From Hymenobacter nitidus (GTDB lineage: Bacteria; Bacteroidota; Bacteroidia; Cytophagales; Hymenobacteraceae), in assembly GCF_020447315.1 (NCBI RefSeq), contig NZ_JAJADQ010000001.1, positions 558,001 to 622,000 on the forward strand: 64,000 nucleotides of DNA, read 5' to 3'. The notes under the pieces are model-generated. The model was not told the origin of the DNA. It saw nothing but the letters and a program-made list of their open reading frames with translations, and did not search any database. Within the stretch, counting starts at the first letter, position 1. Every line of letters begins with the position of its first letter. The translations under genes and the position numbers were made by a program. Positions 26,688-36,193 of the stretch are shown piece after piece.

Positions 26688-27230
26688 ATGGATCCTTTTG
26701 TTGGCGAAATCCGCCTGGTAGCGCTCAACTTCGCCCCCCGCAACTGGTTTTTCTGCCAGGGGCAATTGCTGCCTATTCAGCAATACACAGCGCTGTTTTC
26801 GCTGTTAGGCGTCGCCTACGGCGGCGACGGCCGGACTACCTTCGCTCTACCCGATTTGCGTGGGCGTGCCGTTGTGGGCAAGGGCCAGGGACCAGGCTTG
26901 TCGGCGTATCCGCAGGGAAGCATAGTTGGTACGGAAGCCGTGACGCTGACGACCGCGCAGATGCCGGCGCACCTCCACACTCTCAGCGGCGGCACGGTGC
27001 CGGTTTCGGCTAATAACGGCACCCAGACCCAGCCTACGGGCAACTACTACGCCGCCAACTCGGTCGAGCAGTACGGGCAGGCTATAGCGGCCGGTGGGCA
27101 GATGGCCAGCACCATGCTGGCGGGCACTACGGGCATTACCGGGGGCGGCAACAGCCACGAAAACCGCATGCCCTACCTGGCGCTCAACTATATAATTGCC
27201 TACACGGGAATCTTCCCTCAGCGCCCATAA
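26688..27230 (+). CDS. Tail-collar (MdpB-like) protein 1
   Basis: A 180-residue protein of the microcystin-dependent/phage tail-collar family, typical length. ATG 26688 gives the family N-terminus MDPFVGEIRLVALNFAPRNW. It is followed by CQGQLLPIQQYTALFSLLG, AYGGDGRTTFALPDLRGR, the QMPAHLHTL segment and the C-terminal ENRMPYLALNYIIAYTGIFP. Related proteins tip phage tails, and in bacteria they occur as small gene families of unknown role. No signal peptide. It is 89 bp after the Tat-collar gene and 47 bp before the next copy. Confidence 0.88.
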   Translation: MDPFVGEIRLVALNFAPRNWFFCQGQLLPIQQYTALFSLLGVAYGGDGRTTFALPDLRGRAVVGKGQGPGLSAYPQGSIVGTEAVTLTTAQMPAHLHTLSGGTVPVSANNGTQTQPTGNYYAANSVEQYGQAIAAGGQMASTMLAGTTGITGGGNSHENRMPYLALNYIIAYTGIFPQRP

Positions 27231-27277
27231 CTGCGCACGATCTTTCTTCCCTTCTACTTTAAGCCACCTTCTATACC

Positions 27278-27829
27278 ATGGCAACACCCTACATAGGCGA
27301 AATTCGCACCGTTGGCTTCCCTTTTGCCCCCGTTGGCTGGCTACCTTGTGATGGTAGCCTGCAGGCCATTTCTAATTACGAGCCTCTGTTCTACGTAATC
27401 GGCACCACCTACGGCGGCGACGGCCAGAACACCTTTGCCCTGCCCAATCTGCAAAGCCGGATAGTACCGGGCGCCCAGGCCGGCCAGCCCGGCCCCGGTC
27501 TCTCGACCTACCAGCCGGGCCAAACGGGCGGCTCCGAAAATGTGACGCTGATAGCCACCCAGCTTCCGCCCCACACGCACCCCTTCTCGTCGCCGATCGG
27601 GGCTACCACGGCCGGCACCGCCAGCAACACGCCCGCTGCCAACCTGCCGGGCCCCAGCTCTGCCGCCCTCTACTCCGACACGGCCACGGCCGGCCGGAAC
27701 CTGGCCGCCAATGCCGTAACCGGCCAAACGCAGGGAGCCGGCAGCAGCCAGTCGCACCCGAACATTCAGCCCGTACTGGCGCTGAACTACATCATCTGCA
27801 CGGAGGGCATCTTCCCGCCGCAGCCCTAG
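27278..27829 (+). CDS. Tail-collar (MdpB-like) protein 2
   Basis: A 183-residue paralogue: MATPYIGEIRTVGFPFAPVG, CDGSLQAISNYEPLFYVIG, TYGGDGQNTFALPNLQSR, QLPPHTHPF and a C-terminal PVLALNYIICTEGIFPPQP. The collar repeat is intact. The variable middle region (about residues 105-150) differs strongly from its neighbours, as expected for a binding surface. No signal peptide. Spacing to the next copy is 53 bp, consistent with one operon. Confidence 0.88.
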   Translation: MATPYIGEIRTVGFPFAPVGWLPCDGSLQAISNYEPLFYVIGTTYGGDGQNTFALPNLQSRIVPGAQAGQPGPGLSTYQPGQTGGSENVTLIATQLPPHTHPFSSPIGATTAGTASNTPAANLPGPSSAALYSDTATAGRNLAANAVTGQTQGAGSSQSHPNIQPVLALNYIICTEGIFPPQP

Positions 27830-27882
27830 CCCGCAGCAGCTACTGCGCTTGTCTTTCACCTGACTTTGCTTTCTACTGTCTC

Positions 27883-28416
27883 ATGGACGAACCATATCTC
27901 GGCGAGATTCGCCCCGTTACCATCCCTTACGCCCCCAAGGGCTGGTATTTCTGCAATGGCCAGCTGCTTTCCATTCAGCAAAACCAGGCACTGTTTTCGT
28001 TGCTCGGCACTACTTACGGCGGCAACGGCACCACTACCTTCGCCCTGCCCGACCTGCGCAGCCGCATTCCAGTTGGGGCGGGCCAGGCTCCCGGCCTCAG
28101 CAACTATGTACTGGGCCAGGTAGGCGGCCAGGAATCGGTGGCGCTGCAGGCGGCGCAGATGCCCCAGCACGTGCACCCTTTCACGGGGTCTTTGCAAACC
28201 TCTCCCGACCAGGACGAAGGCAACCCCAACCTGCAGCTGCCCGCCATCGGCACGTTGAGCCAGTACAGCAACGGCGCCAATAACACGGCCATGGGCGGCA
28301 CCATTTCGGGTGCGACTACCACCGCCGGAGGTGGGCAGCCGCACGAAAACCGCATGCCCTACCAGGCCCTCAACTACGTCATTGCCTACCAAGGCATATT
28401 CCCTTCCCGCAGCTAG
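27883..28416 (+). CDS. Tail-collar (MdpB-like) protein 3
   Basis: A 177-residue paralogue: MDEPYLGEIRPVTIPYAPKG, CNGQLLSIQQNQALFSLLG, TYGGNGTTTFALPDLRSR, QMPQHVHPFTG and ENRMPYQALNYVIAYQGIFP. It is most like collar protein 1 in the N- and C-terminal motifs. Such proteins often occur as trios, suggesting a heteromer. It is followed after 63 bp by the formyltransferase-like gene on the same strand. Confidence 0.88.
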   Translation: MDEPYLGEIRPVTIPYAPKGWYFCNGQLLSIQQNQALFSLLGTTYGGNGTTTFALPDLRSRIPVGAGQAPGLSNYVLGQVGGQESVALQAAQMPQHVHPFTGSLQTSPDQDEGNPNLQLPAIGTLSQYSNGANNTAMGGTISGATTTAGGGQPHENRMPYQALNYVIAYQGIFPSRS

Positions 28417-28479
28417 CTTTCCGCCCCACCGGCAACTGTTCGCCCGGTTGCAAGCAATACTAATAATCCTACCGTGTCA

Positions 28480-29430
28480 ATGCGCTTAGCCATTATCATC
28501 AGCAGCCGTCTGGGCTGGCCCGTGCTGCAAGACCTGACTGCTCAGGGCGTCGTGGCCGGGGTAGCCGTGCCCGCCAGTGGGCGCGACGAGTCGGCGGAGC
28601 TGGGCGAGCTGCTCGCGCAGGGTGGCACCACGCCGCAGTGGCTGACCCAGGCCGGCCTGGCGGACGAGCTGACGGCCTGGGTGGCTGAGCTGCAGCCTAC
28701 GGCCGTGCTGGTGCTGATGTTTCCGTGGCGCATTCCGGCGGCCGTGCTGTCCCTGCCGCCCCAGGGATTCATCAACTTTCACTTTGCCGCGCTGCCCGGC
28801 TACCGGGGGCCGGAGCCCACGTTCTGGCAGATCAGCCGGGGCGAGGCCGCCGGGGCAGTTACGGCCCACCGCATGGAGGCCGGCTTCGATACCGGGCCGG
28901 TACTGGTGGCCACGCCCGTTCCCATCGGCCCCCACGACACGCATGGCATTCACCGGGCCCAGCTAGCCATGGCTGCTGTGGGCGTAGGCCGCCAGCTGCT
29001 GGCCGGCCTGCGCGGAGAAACGCCCCTGCCCGACCAGCCCCAGGACGAAGCAGCCGCCCGCTACTGGCCCCGCCCCGCCCTGGCCGACCTGTGCATCGAC
29101 TGGCAGGCGCCGGCCGAGACAATCAGCCGCCTGGTGCGGGCCGCTAACCCCTGGAACCGCGGCGCCCTGGCCACGGTGCGCGGCCAGCCTCTGCGGGTGC
29201 TGAGCGTGCTGGTGCGGCCCGGGACGGTACCAGCTCCTCCCGGCACCATTGTGCTGGCCGCGCCCGACCAGGGCCTGCTGGTGACTTGCGGCGCGGGCCA
29301 GCTCCTCCAGCTCGATATCGTGGCCCTCGACGAAGGCTACTTTACGGGTGCCCAGCTGGCCGGCATGGGCGTGCAAGCCGGCGAAGTGCTCGGGAGCCTT
29401 CTCCAGACACCAGCTCCGCAACCAGCCTGA
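28480..29430 (+). CDS. Formyltransferase-fold protein (Fmt-like, not canonical fmt)
   Basis: A 316-residue protein starting at ATG 28480 (an in-frame GTG two codons earlier is possible). The formyltransferase core shows the Asn/His pair in FINFHFAALPGYRGPEPTFW and the Asp in EAGFDTGPVLV, so the catalytic Asn-His-Asp set is present. The C-terminal region (WQAPAETISRLVRAANPWNRG ... GQPLRVL) resembles the C-domain of methionyl-tRNA formyltransferase. Divergence from housekeeping Fmt and the position after three collar genes suggest a specialised N-formylating enzyme, perhaps acting on an amino-sugar or on a surface component. It probably uses 10-formyl-tetrahydrofolate. The substrate cannot be read from sequence. 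Confidence 0.78.
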   Translation: MRLAIIISSRLGWPVLQDLTAQGVVAGVAVPASGRDESAELGELLAQGGTTPQWLTQAGLADELTAWVAELQPTAVLVLMFPWRIPAAVLSLPPQGFINFHFAALPGYRGPEPTFWQISRGEAAGAVTAHRMEAGFDTGPVLVATPVPIGPHDTHGIHRAQLAMAAVGVGRQLLAGLRGETPLPDQPQDEAAARYWPRPALADLCIDWQAPAETISRLVRAANPWNRGALATVRGQPLRVLSVLVRPGTVPAPPGTIVLAAPDQGLLVTCGAGQLLQLDIVALDEGYFTGAQLAGMGVQAGEVLGSLLQTPAPQPA

Positions 29431-29607
29431 CGAAAGATACCATCAACACAGTGCAGCAGTTGCTGAAAACCAATATCACTGCGGTGGTGCGTGGGTAAGC
29501 TTACCGCTTCGTCCGCCGCCCGCAGCACCAGACCACCGGGACTACTTACTAGAATCCCCGCCGCCGAATTTTTAAGCTTTTTTCCGCATCTCTTAACCCA
29601 CTGTCTC

Positions 29608-32600
29608 ATGAGACAACGAATACTCTTACTACTACTGCTGCTGAACGCCTTGAGTGCGTGGGCGCAGGTGCCGAGGACTGAGTCGTTTGAAACCGAAGGC
29701 AACAACGTTGCTGGTCGCTACACCTCCAACACCTTCACCCAGGGCAACAACAATTTCTCGTTCCGCTCGACTTACACGCAGGGCACGACGCCAGCGGGCT
29801 TCAACACCACCTCGTCGCGGCTTTCTGGTATCGATGGAAGCTACTTCTGGGCTTCCGAAGGCGTAAAAAACTCGGCTCCTCTTGCCGGGAAAGCGGCTCG
29901 CGTGCAGCTCACCCCAACGACGATAACCGGCTTCAACAACCTGAAGGTAACGGTATTGCTGGCCGACCCGCAGGGGCCGGGCTCGGTGGGAGGACTACCC
30001 CGCTGGGAGCGGGACGACACTATCCGCATCAGCGCCCGCGTCAACGGGGGCACCAATCCTACCTGGGTGACCATCGGCCAGTTTGTGGGGGATGACTCGG
30101 ACACGGGCAACAACACCGGCTACCTGCGCCGGGACGTGGGACTGGACGGCATTTCGACCAACGACCCCGCCTCCGGAACCAACGTGGGTCAGCTCACGAC
30201 GACGCTGACGCCCTTTACCTTCGACGTAATCGGCACCGGCACGACGCTGGATGTGCGCATTGATATTGCGCAGACCGGCAACAGTGAGGAATTTGCCTTT
30301 GACAAGATCATGATTACGGGTACTGCCAGCACCAACGTTGCGCCGGTATTGGCCAACATAGAGGGTACCAGCCTGACCTATAATGAAGGATTTCCCGCCA
30401 CGGTTATCACCAGCAACCTGACCGTATCGGATGCGGATAACACAACGCTGACCAGCGCCCGGGTGCGGATATCCGGCAACTTCAATGCGGCGGAAGATGT
30501 ACTTGCCTTCACGGGTACCGCTGCTACGGGCAATATTGTAGCCAGCGCCTTCGACGTAACTACCGGTACACTGACGCTGACATCAGCCAACTCGACGGCC
30601 ACCCTGGCTCAGTGGCAGAACGCGCTACGCGCGGTGACCTACCAGAACACCGATATTGTTGATGCGTCGGAACTGACGCGCACAGTGGGCTTCTCGGTGA
30701 CGGACCCGGCGGGCAATACCACGGCCGCCGTTACCCGCACCATTACGATTAACACGGCCCTGGACGCGGCTTCTACGCCGCCCTACATCGAGGACTTCAC
30801 CACCGACGGCGAAGGCACCCGCTACGCCTCCAACGACTTCACGGCGCAAAGCAACACGACCACCTTCCGGCGCACCAACGTGACGCCCTACGCTGGTCTG
30901 GCCGCCCCGGTAACGTTTACCAACATCAGCCCCTCCGCGGGCAGCTTCTACTTCTATGGCAGCGGCGTGAGCAACCCGTCGAGCCCGAACACGCCCAAAA
31001 CGGCTTACTGGCAGACCAAGAAGATTAACGCCACCACCTACGCCAACCTGCAGTTTCAGATTCGGCTGGGCGCCAGCAGCACCTGGCTGCGCAGCAGCTT
31101 CATCAAGCTGTATTACCGCACCGGCAACGGCACCGGCCCCTGGGTGATTTTCAGCTCGTTCCGGAGCACCGACCAGGCCAGCTCGACCAACCAGACGCCC
31201 CTGAAGCAGGATGCCAACCCCAACGACCTGAGCACCGCGCCCACCGGCACAACGCTGACCACGGCCCTGCAGAACTTCACGTTTGCCCTGCCTGCGGCCC
31301 TGAACGGCCAGATCGTCGACTTCCGTCTGGAAGCCGAAGGCCCCAACGGCAACGAAGAGCTTGCCTTCGACCTGGTACAGGTAAGTGGTACGCAGATCCT
31401 GCCGCCGACTGTAACTACGGCCACCCCGGCCACCGTTACGACCACCAGCGCAGTGCTGGGCGGCAACGTAACGGCCGACGGCGGCGCGACCGTGACGGAG
31501 CGGGGTGTAGTATACAGCTCTACCAACACGACGCCCACAACCGCCGATACCAAAGATACCAACGGGAATAGCACCGGTTCTTTTTCGGAGACGATTTCAG
31601 GCCTGACGCCCGGCACCCGCTACTACGTCCGGGCCTACGCCATCAACTCGGCCGGCACCGCCTACGGCAGCGTGCTGAACTTCACTACCACGCCCACTGC
31701 GCCGGTAGTAACGGCTCCGGCGAATGGCAGCATCGTAAACACGACTACGCCGACCTACCTGGGCACGGCATTAGCAAATTCGACGGTAACGGTATCTGTG
31801 GATGGTGTGGCACTGTCCACCACCACGACGGCCAATGCCACCGGCGACTGGACCCTTGTTCAGCCTACGGCGCTGGCCCAGGGCAGCCATACGGTGCGCG
31901 CTACGGCAGCCATCAACGGGTCGGCCAGCAGCGCCAACTCGAACACGAACACCTTCACGGTAGACGCGGTACGGCCCACGGTAGTTGTCAGCTCCACAGC
32001 AGGAGCTTCCGGCAGCACGACCAACACCTCGCCTATTCCCTTCACGGTCACGTTCTCGGAAACCGTGACCGGCTTTGTGGCCGGTGATGTGACGGTGGGC
32101 AACGGTACGATTTCGGCCTTCTCCGGCTCGGGTGCCAGCTACAGCTTCAACGTGACGCCAACGACTCCCGGCACCGTCACGACGGTGAACGTGCCCGCCA
32201 GCGTGGCCCAGGACGCAGCCGGCAACTTTAACACCACCGCTACCCAGTTCTCCATTACCTACAACCAGCCTTCAGCTACCGTCGTTTCGGTGACGCGCCT
32301 GACGCCTTCGCCCACGGCCACGACGCAGGTGAGCTACCGGGTTGTCTTCTCGGCTAGCGTGACGGGTATAACCGTCAATAACTTTAACGTGACGACCAGT
32401 GGCCTGACGGGCACCGGCATCAGCAGCGTAGTGGGCTCAGGCTCGACGTACACGGTGGCGGTCAATACGGGCACCGGTAGCGGCACCCTGCGGCTGAACG
32501 TGCAGAACAGTACCGGCATGACGCCGACGGTGACCAACGTGCCCTACACCAGCGGCGAACAGTATACCATCACCAAGAGCTTCGCGGCAGCTCCGCAGCT

Positions 32601-35600
32601 GACCCTGCGCGGTGCGGGCTCGGCCAGTGGCAGCTTCAACGACGTGACAGCCTTCGTGGACGGGGTGCAGGTGCTGCAAGGCGGAACGACCTTTGCGGCC
32701 GGGCTCTCCAACAGCAGCTTTGAAACCAACAACGTAGGGGCCAACGGCTTTCAATACGCTGCCACGGTAGTGGCGGCGCCCTGGACTTTCAGCGGGAATA
32801 CCGGGGTATCACGCAACAACAGCGGCTTTGGGTCTACCGCAGCGCAGGGTGATGCTGTCGGAATTCTGCAAACATTTGGTGGTAACGGGGGCAGTATTGC
32901 CCAGAACCTAGCCGTGCCCACGGGCAGCTACCAGGTGAATTTTCAAACCATTCAGCGCAACAACAACGGCCCGAGTGACCAAGTGGTGAATGTGTTCCTT
33001 AACGACGGAACGAACGACGTGTTCCTAGGCACCATTGAGCCCCTGTCAAATAGTACGTACACCCCCTTCACCTCGGCTACCTTCGCTGTGACGGCCCCGG
33101 CCCTGACGGCCACCATCAGCAGCACAGCCGGCGCCTCGGGCAGCACGACCGGCGTAGCGCCGATACCGTTTACGGTGACGTTCTCGCAGAGCGCCACGGG
33201 CTTCACGGCTTCCGATGTGACGGTGGGCAACGGTACCGTTTCGGACTTCTCCGGCTCGGGCACGGTGTATACTTTCAACGTGAATCCCGCCGCCAACGGC
33301 GCCGTGACGGTAAACGTACCAGCCAATAGCGCCGTGGACGCCAATAATACCGGCAACACGGCCGCCACCCAGTTTACCATCAACTACCTGCAGCCAGTAA
33401 CGGCCGCCCCGGTGGTGACGGCACCAGCCAACGGCAGCCTGATAAACACGGCCACGCCAACCTACACCGGCACGGCCCCAGCCGGCTCGACGGTACGGGT
33501 CTACGTGGACGGTACGACCATGGGCAGTGTTACGGCCAATGGCACCGGCAACTGGTCCATTACCCAGACGCCGGCCATAACTCAGGGCTCTCACACGGTG
33601 TATGCCACGGCTCAGACCACCGGCTCAGCCGTCAGCGCCAACTCGAACACGAACACCTTCACGGTAGACGCGGTACGGCCAGCGGTTGCCATCAGCAGTT
33701 CGGCCGGCGCCAGCGGCAGCACGACCAACACCTCGCCTATTCCCTTCACGGTAACCTTCTCGGAAACCGTGACCGGCTTCGTGGCCGGTGATATAACGGT
33801 GAACAACGGTACGATTTCGGGCTTCTCCGGCTCGGGCACGACGTATACCTTCAACGTGACGCCAGCGACTCCAGGCGCCGTCACCACGGTCAACGTGCCC
33901 GCCAACGTGTCTCAGGATGCGGCTGGCAACTTCAACACCGCTGCTACCCAGTTCTCCATCACGCTTGCTAGCCCGGCCGTGTACACCAGCAGCACCGCCG
34001 ACCATCCCACAACTCAGAGCGTATTGCCAGGCAGCACCAACCAGGTAATGCTGCGCCTAGCCGTTACCATCGGCGGCGGCACCGGCACACCTCTGAGCAC
34101 CCAGTCGCTCTCGTTTACCACCACTGGTACTACGGCCCCCGCCGATATCGACGCGGCCCGCGTGTACTACACGGGTACCAGCGGCAGCTTCGCTACCACC
34201 ACGCCCTTCGGCAGCGCGGTAGCCAATCCGAATGGCGCCTTCGCCGTCACGGGTACGCAGCAGCTGGCTACTGGAGTCAACTACTTCTGGCTGGTATATG
34301 ATGTGGCTGCCAACGGAACAGCAGGCAACGTGCTCGATGCGACCGTGCCCAGCCTGACCATCAGCGGCACTGTGTATAATCCGACCAACCCTGCTCCTAC
34401 GGGCAACCGCCAGATTGTGCGGGCCAGCCGGGTTGCAGGCACTGCCCTGCGCTTCGTCGGGAATGCTACGCCGGGCTATGCCGACTTCAGCGCCAGCACC
34501 ACCCCGGCGCCGCTGCTGAACACCGGCACGAACGGCGCTTACTCGCAGGTTGCCTGGATCAAGCCCGCCATTGGCACGGGTAGCACTAATTACTACGTGC
34601 TGGGCAACGGTATCGGCAACTCGGCCGCGCCTTACCTCTACGTGACCGGCAACGGCCGCGTAGGAGCAGGCTTCGGCACCGGCACTGCCACAGTAAACCG
34701 GGAAACCAGCCCCAATACCATTACGAGCAATGAGTGGCACCACGTAGCAGCTACCTACAACGGCAGCACGCTGACTATCTACCTCGACGGCGAATCGGTA
34801 CTTAGCACCAGTGCCAGCGGCACCCCGACCGGCACCCGCGTCAACTTCGTGGGCAACGTGGCCGCTGCCAGCAGCGCCAACTTCCCCGGCGACATCGACG
34901 AGATTAGCCAGTGGACGCGGACGCTGCCCCAGGCAGAGCTCCGCCGCATGCGCCACCTCACGCTCAGCGGTACGGAAACGAACTTGGTGTCGTACCTGCA
35001 GTTCAACGACAACGGCACCACGACCACCGACATTATCAGCAACGCGGTGGGGACGCTGACGGGCGCCACGCGCGTGACGAGCACCGCCGCGGTGGGCTCC
35101 GGCACCAGCAACCTGCAGGTGGTAGCGGCCAACACGACCTACCCCTTCGCGGGCACCAACGTCAGCATGGCCTTCACGGGCGTGACGGGCAGCTCCGAAA
35201 CCGTTGTATTCCGCCTCGATGGCAAGCCCCTGGGCACCCAGCCTACAGCCACTGGTCTGAATACGACCTACACGCCGGCTTACTGGATTGTGGACAAGTA
35301 TGCGGGTGGCACTTTTACCTCGGCTAACGTGACATATACGCTCACGGCCGCCGACATCAGCGCCGCTGATGCCGCTACCCCCGCCAACCTGAAGCTGTTC
35401 AAGCGCGGCAGCAACGCCGACGGAGCCTTCGAGGCCCCGATTTCGGCTACGGCGGCCAACGCGGCAGCTGGCACGGTGAGCTTCCCTGTTACCTCGTTCA
35501 GCCAGACCGTTATCGGCACCTTCGGCAGTTCCCCGCTGCCCGTGGAGCTGACCGAGTTTACGGCCGAGTTGCAGGGTGAGGATGTGCTGTTGCGCTGGGC

Positions 35601-36105
35601 TACGGCCTCGGAGCTCAACAACGCCCGCTTCGACATCGAAAGCAGCGCCGATGGCAAGGTATTCCGCAAGATTGGCAGCGTGGAAGGCCGTGGCACTACT
35701 ACTCAGGCTACCCGCTACAAAGCCACCGACCTGAACGTGGCCCGCTACGCCGCCGAGCGGGTTTACTACCGCCTGCGCCAGGTAGATACCGACGGCACCA
35801 GCTCCCTCTCCCCCGTTCGCACGGTGAAGATGAGCACGCCGGAGGGTCTGTATGTGCAACTATACCCCAACCCGTCGCATCCGGCTGAAGCACTCACGCT
35901 GCTGGTGCGCACGGGCCAGGCCGGCCCCGTAAGCTGGCAGCTCATCGACGTGCTGGGCCGCGTACTGCGTCAGGAAACCAACGTAGTGCTGCCCGCCGGC
36001 ACCACCAGCGCACCGCTGTCGGCCGACGAGCTGCCCGTGGGCGTGTACCTACTCAAGCTTCAGCAAGGCAACAAGCACGTCATGCAAAAGCTGGTGCGGG
36101 AATAA
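29608..36105 (+). CDS. Giant multidomain adhesin (cadherin-like, Ig-like, LamG) with T9SS domain
   Basis: A 2165-residue surface protein starting at ATG 29608 with signal peptide MRQRILLLLLLLNALSAWAQ. Approximate order: jelly-roll-like region 21-230; cadherin-like 240-385; second jelly-roll-like 390-590; FN3-like 594-690; Ig-like 690-785; Ig-like with the VTFSETVTGFVAGDV motif 785-895; further Ig-like and carbohydrate-binding-like regions to 1165; repeat Ig-like blocks 1165-1455; LamG-type lectin fold 1610-1795 (NEWHHVAATYNGSTLTIYLD); type A T9SS domain after 2090 (YPNPSHPAEA ... LLKLQQGNKHVMQKLVRE). It should be exported and anchored on the surface, binding glycans or cells. It closes the tail-collar/formyltransferase block on the same strand, 177 bp downstream. 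Confidence 0.87.
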   Translation: MRQRILLLLLLLNALSAWAQVPRTESFETEGNNVAGRYTSNTFTQGNNNFSFRSTYTQGTTPAGFNTTSSRLSGIDGSYFWASEGVKNSAPLAGKAARVQLTPTTITGFNNLKVTVLLADPQGPGSVGGLPRWERDDTIRISARVNGGTNPTWVTIGQFVGDDSDTGNNTGYLRRDVGLDGISTNDPASGTNVGQLTTTLTPFTFDVIGTGTTLDVRIDIAQTGNSEEFAFDKIMITGTASTNVAPVLANIEGTSLTYNEGFPATVITSNLTVSDADNTTLTSARVRISGNFNAAEDVLAFTGTAATGNIVASAFDVTTGTLTLTSANSTATLAQWQNALRAVTYQNTDIVDASELTRTVGFSVTDPAGNTTAAVTRTITINTALDAASTPPYIEDFTTDGEGTRYASNDFTAQSNTTTFRRTNVTPYAGLAAPVTFTNISPSAGSFYFYGSGVSNPSSPNTPKTAYWQTKKINATTYANLQFQIRLGASSTWLRSSFIKLYYRTGNGTGPWVIFSSFRSTDQASSTNQTPLKQDANPNDLSTAPTGTTLTTALQNFTFALPAALNGQIVDFRLEAEGPNGNEELAFDLVQVSGTQILPPTVTTATPATVTTTSAVLGGNVTADGGATVTERGVVYSSTNTTPTTADTKDTNGNSTGSFSETISGLTPGTRYYVRAYAINSAGTAYGSVLNFTTTPTAPVVTAPANGSIVNTTTPTYLGTALANSTVTVSVDGVALSTTTTANATGDWTLVQPTALAQGSHTVRATAAINGSASSANSNTNTFTVDAVRPTVVVSSTAGASGSTTNTSPIPFTVTFSETVTGFVAGDVTVGNGTISAFSGSGASYSFNVTPTTPGTVTTVNVPASVAQDAAGNFNTTATQFSITYNQPSATVVSVTRLTPSPTATTQVSYRVVFSASVTGITVNNFNVTTSGLTGTGISSVVGSGSTYTVAVNTGTGSGTLRLNVQNSTGMTPTVTNVPYTSGEQYTITKSFAAAPQLTLRGAGSASGSFNDVTAFVDGVQVLQGGTTFAAGLSNSSFETNNVGANGFQYAATVVAAPWTFSGNTGVSRNNSGFGSTAAQGDAVGILQTFGGNGGSIAQNLAVPTGSYQVNFQTIQRNNNGPSDQVVNVFLNDGTNDVFLGTIEPLSNSTYTPFTSATFAVTAPALTATISSTAGASGSTTGVAPIPFTVTFSQSATGFTASDVTVGNGTVSDFSGSGTVYTFNVNPAANGAVTVNVPANSAVDANNTGNTAATQFTINYLQPVTAAPVVTAPANGSLINTATPTYTGTAPAGSTVRVYVDGTTMGSVTANGTGNWSITQTPAITQGSHTVYATAQTTGSAVSANSNTNTFTVDAVRPAVAISSSAGASGSTTNTSPIPFTVTFSETVTGFVAGDITVNNGTISGFSGSGTTYTFNVTPATPGAVTTVNVPANVSQDAAGNFNTAATQFSITLASPAVYTSSTADHPTTQSVLPGSTNQVMLRLAVTIGGGTGTPLSTQSLSFTTTGTTAPADIDAARVYYTGTSGSFATTTPFGSAVANPNGAFAVTGTQQLATGVNYFWLVYDVAANGTAGNVLDATVPSLTISGTVYNPTNPAPTGNRQIVRASRVAGTALRFVGNATPGYADFSASTTPAPLLNTGTNGAYSQVAWIKPAIGTGSTNYYVLGNGIGNSAAPYLYVTGNGRVGAGFGTGTATVNRETSPNTITSNEWHHVAATYNGSTLTIYLDGESVLSTSASGTPTGTRVNFVGNVAAASSANFPGDIDEISQWTRTLPQAELRRMRHLTLSGTETNLVSYLQFNDNGTTTTDIISNAVGTLTGATRVTSTAAVGSGTSNLQVVAANTTYPFAGTNVSMAFTGVTGSSETVVFRLDGKPLGTQPTATGLNTTYTPAYWIVDKYAGGTFTSANVTYTLTAADISAADAATPANLKLFKRGSNADGAFEAPISATAANAAAGTVSFPVTSFSQTVIGTFGSSPLPVELTEFTAELQGEDVLLRWATASELNNARFDIESSADGKVFRKIGSVEGRGTTTQATRYKATDLNVARYAAERVYYRLRQVDTDGTSSLSPVRTVKMSTPEGLYVQLYPNPSHPAEALTLLVRTGQAGPVSWQLIDVLGRVLRQETNVVLPAGTTSAPLSADELPVGVYLLKLQQGNKHVMQKLVRE

Positions 36106-36130
36106 GCCGGTTCGGCGACTCTTACGCCAC

Positions 36131-36177
36131 CCCATAAAAAAAGCCCCCTGAGTTTTCAGGGGGCTTTTTTTATGGGC
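36131..36177. terminator. Bidirectional terminator between adhesin and NarL-type regulator
   Basis: Long hairpin CCCATAAAAAAAGCCCCCTGA with its complement around a GTTTT loop. It has A/T runs on both sides and lies between convergent genes. Confidence 0.9.
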
Positions 36178-36193
36178 CGCTACGGCAAGGTGC

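Noticed and set aside
26077..28416. Prophage interpretation of the collar genes
   Set aside because: No capsid, portal, terminase, lysis or integrase gene nearby, and the block ends in a T9SS adhesin.
34057..35859. Minus-strand open frame of 600 codons inside the giant adhesin
   Set aside because: Shadow of repeated GC-rich codons; no recognisable domain or start context.
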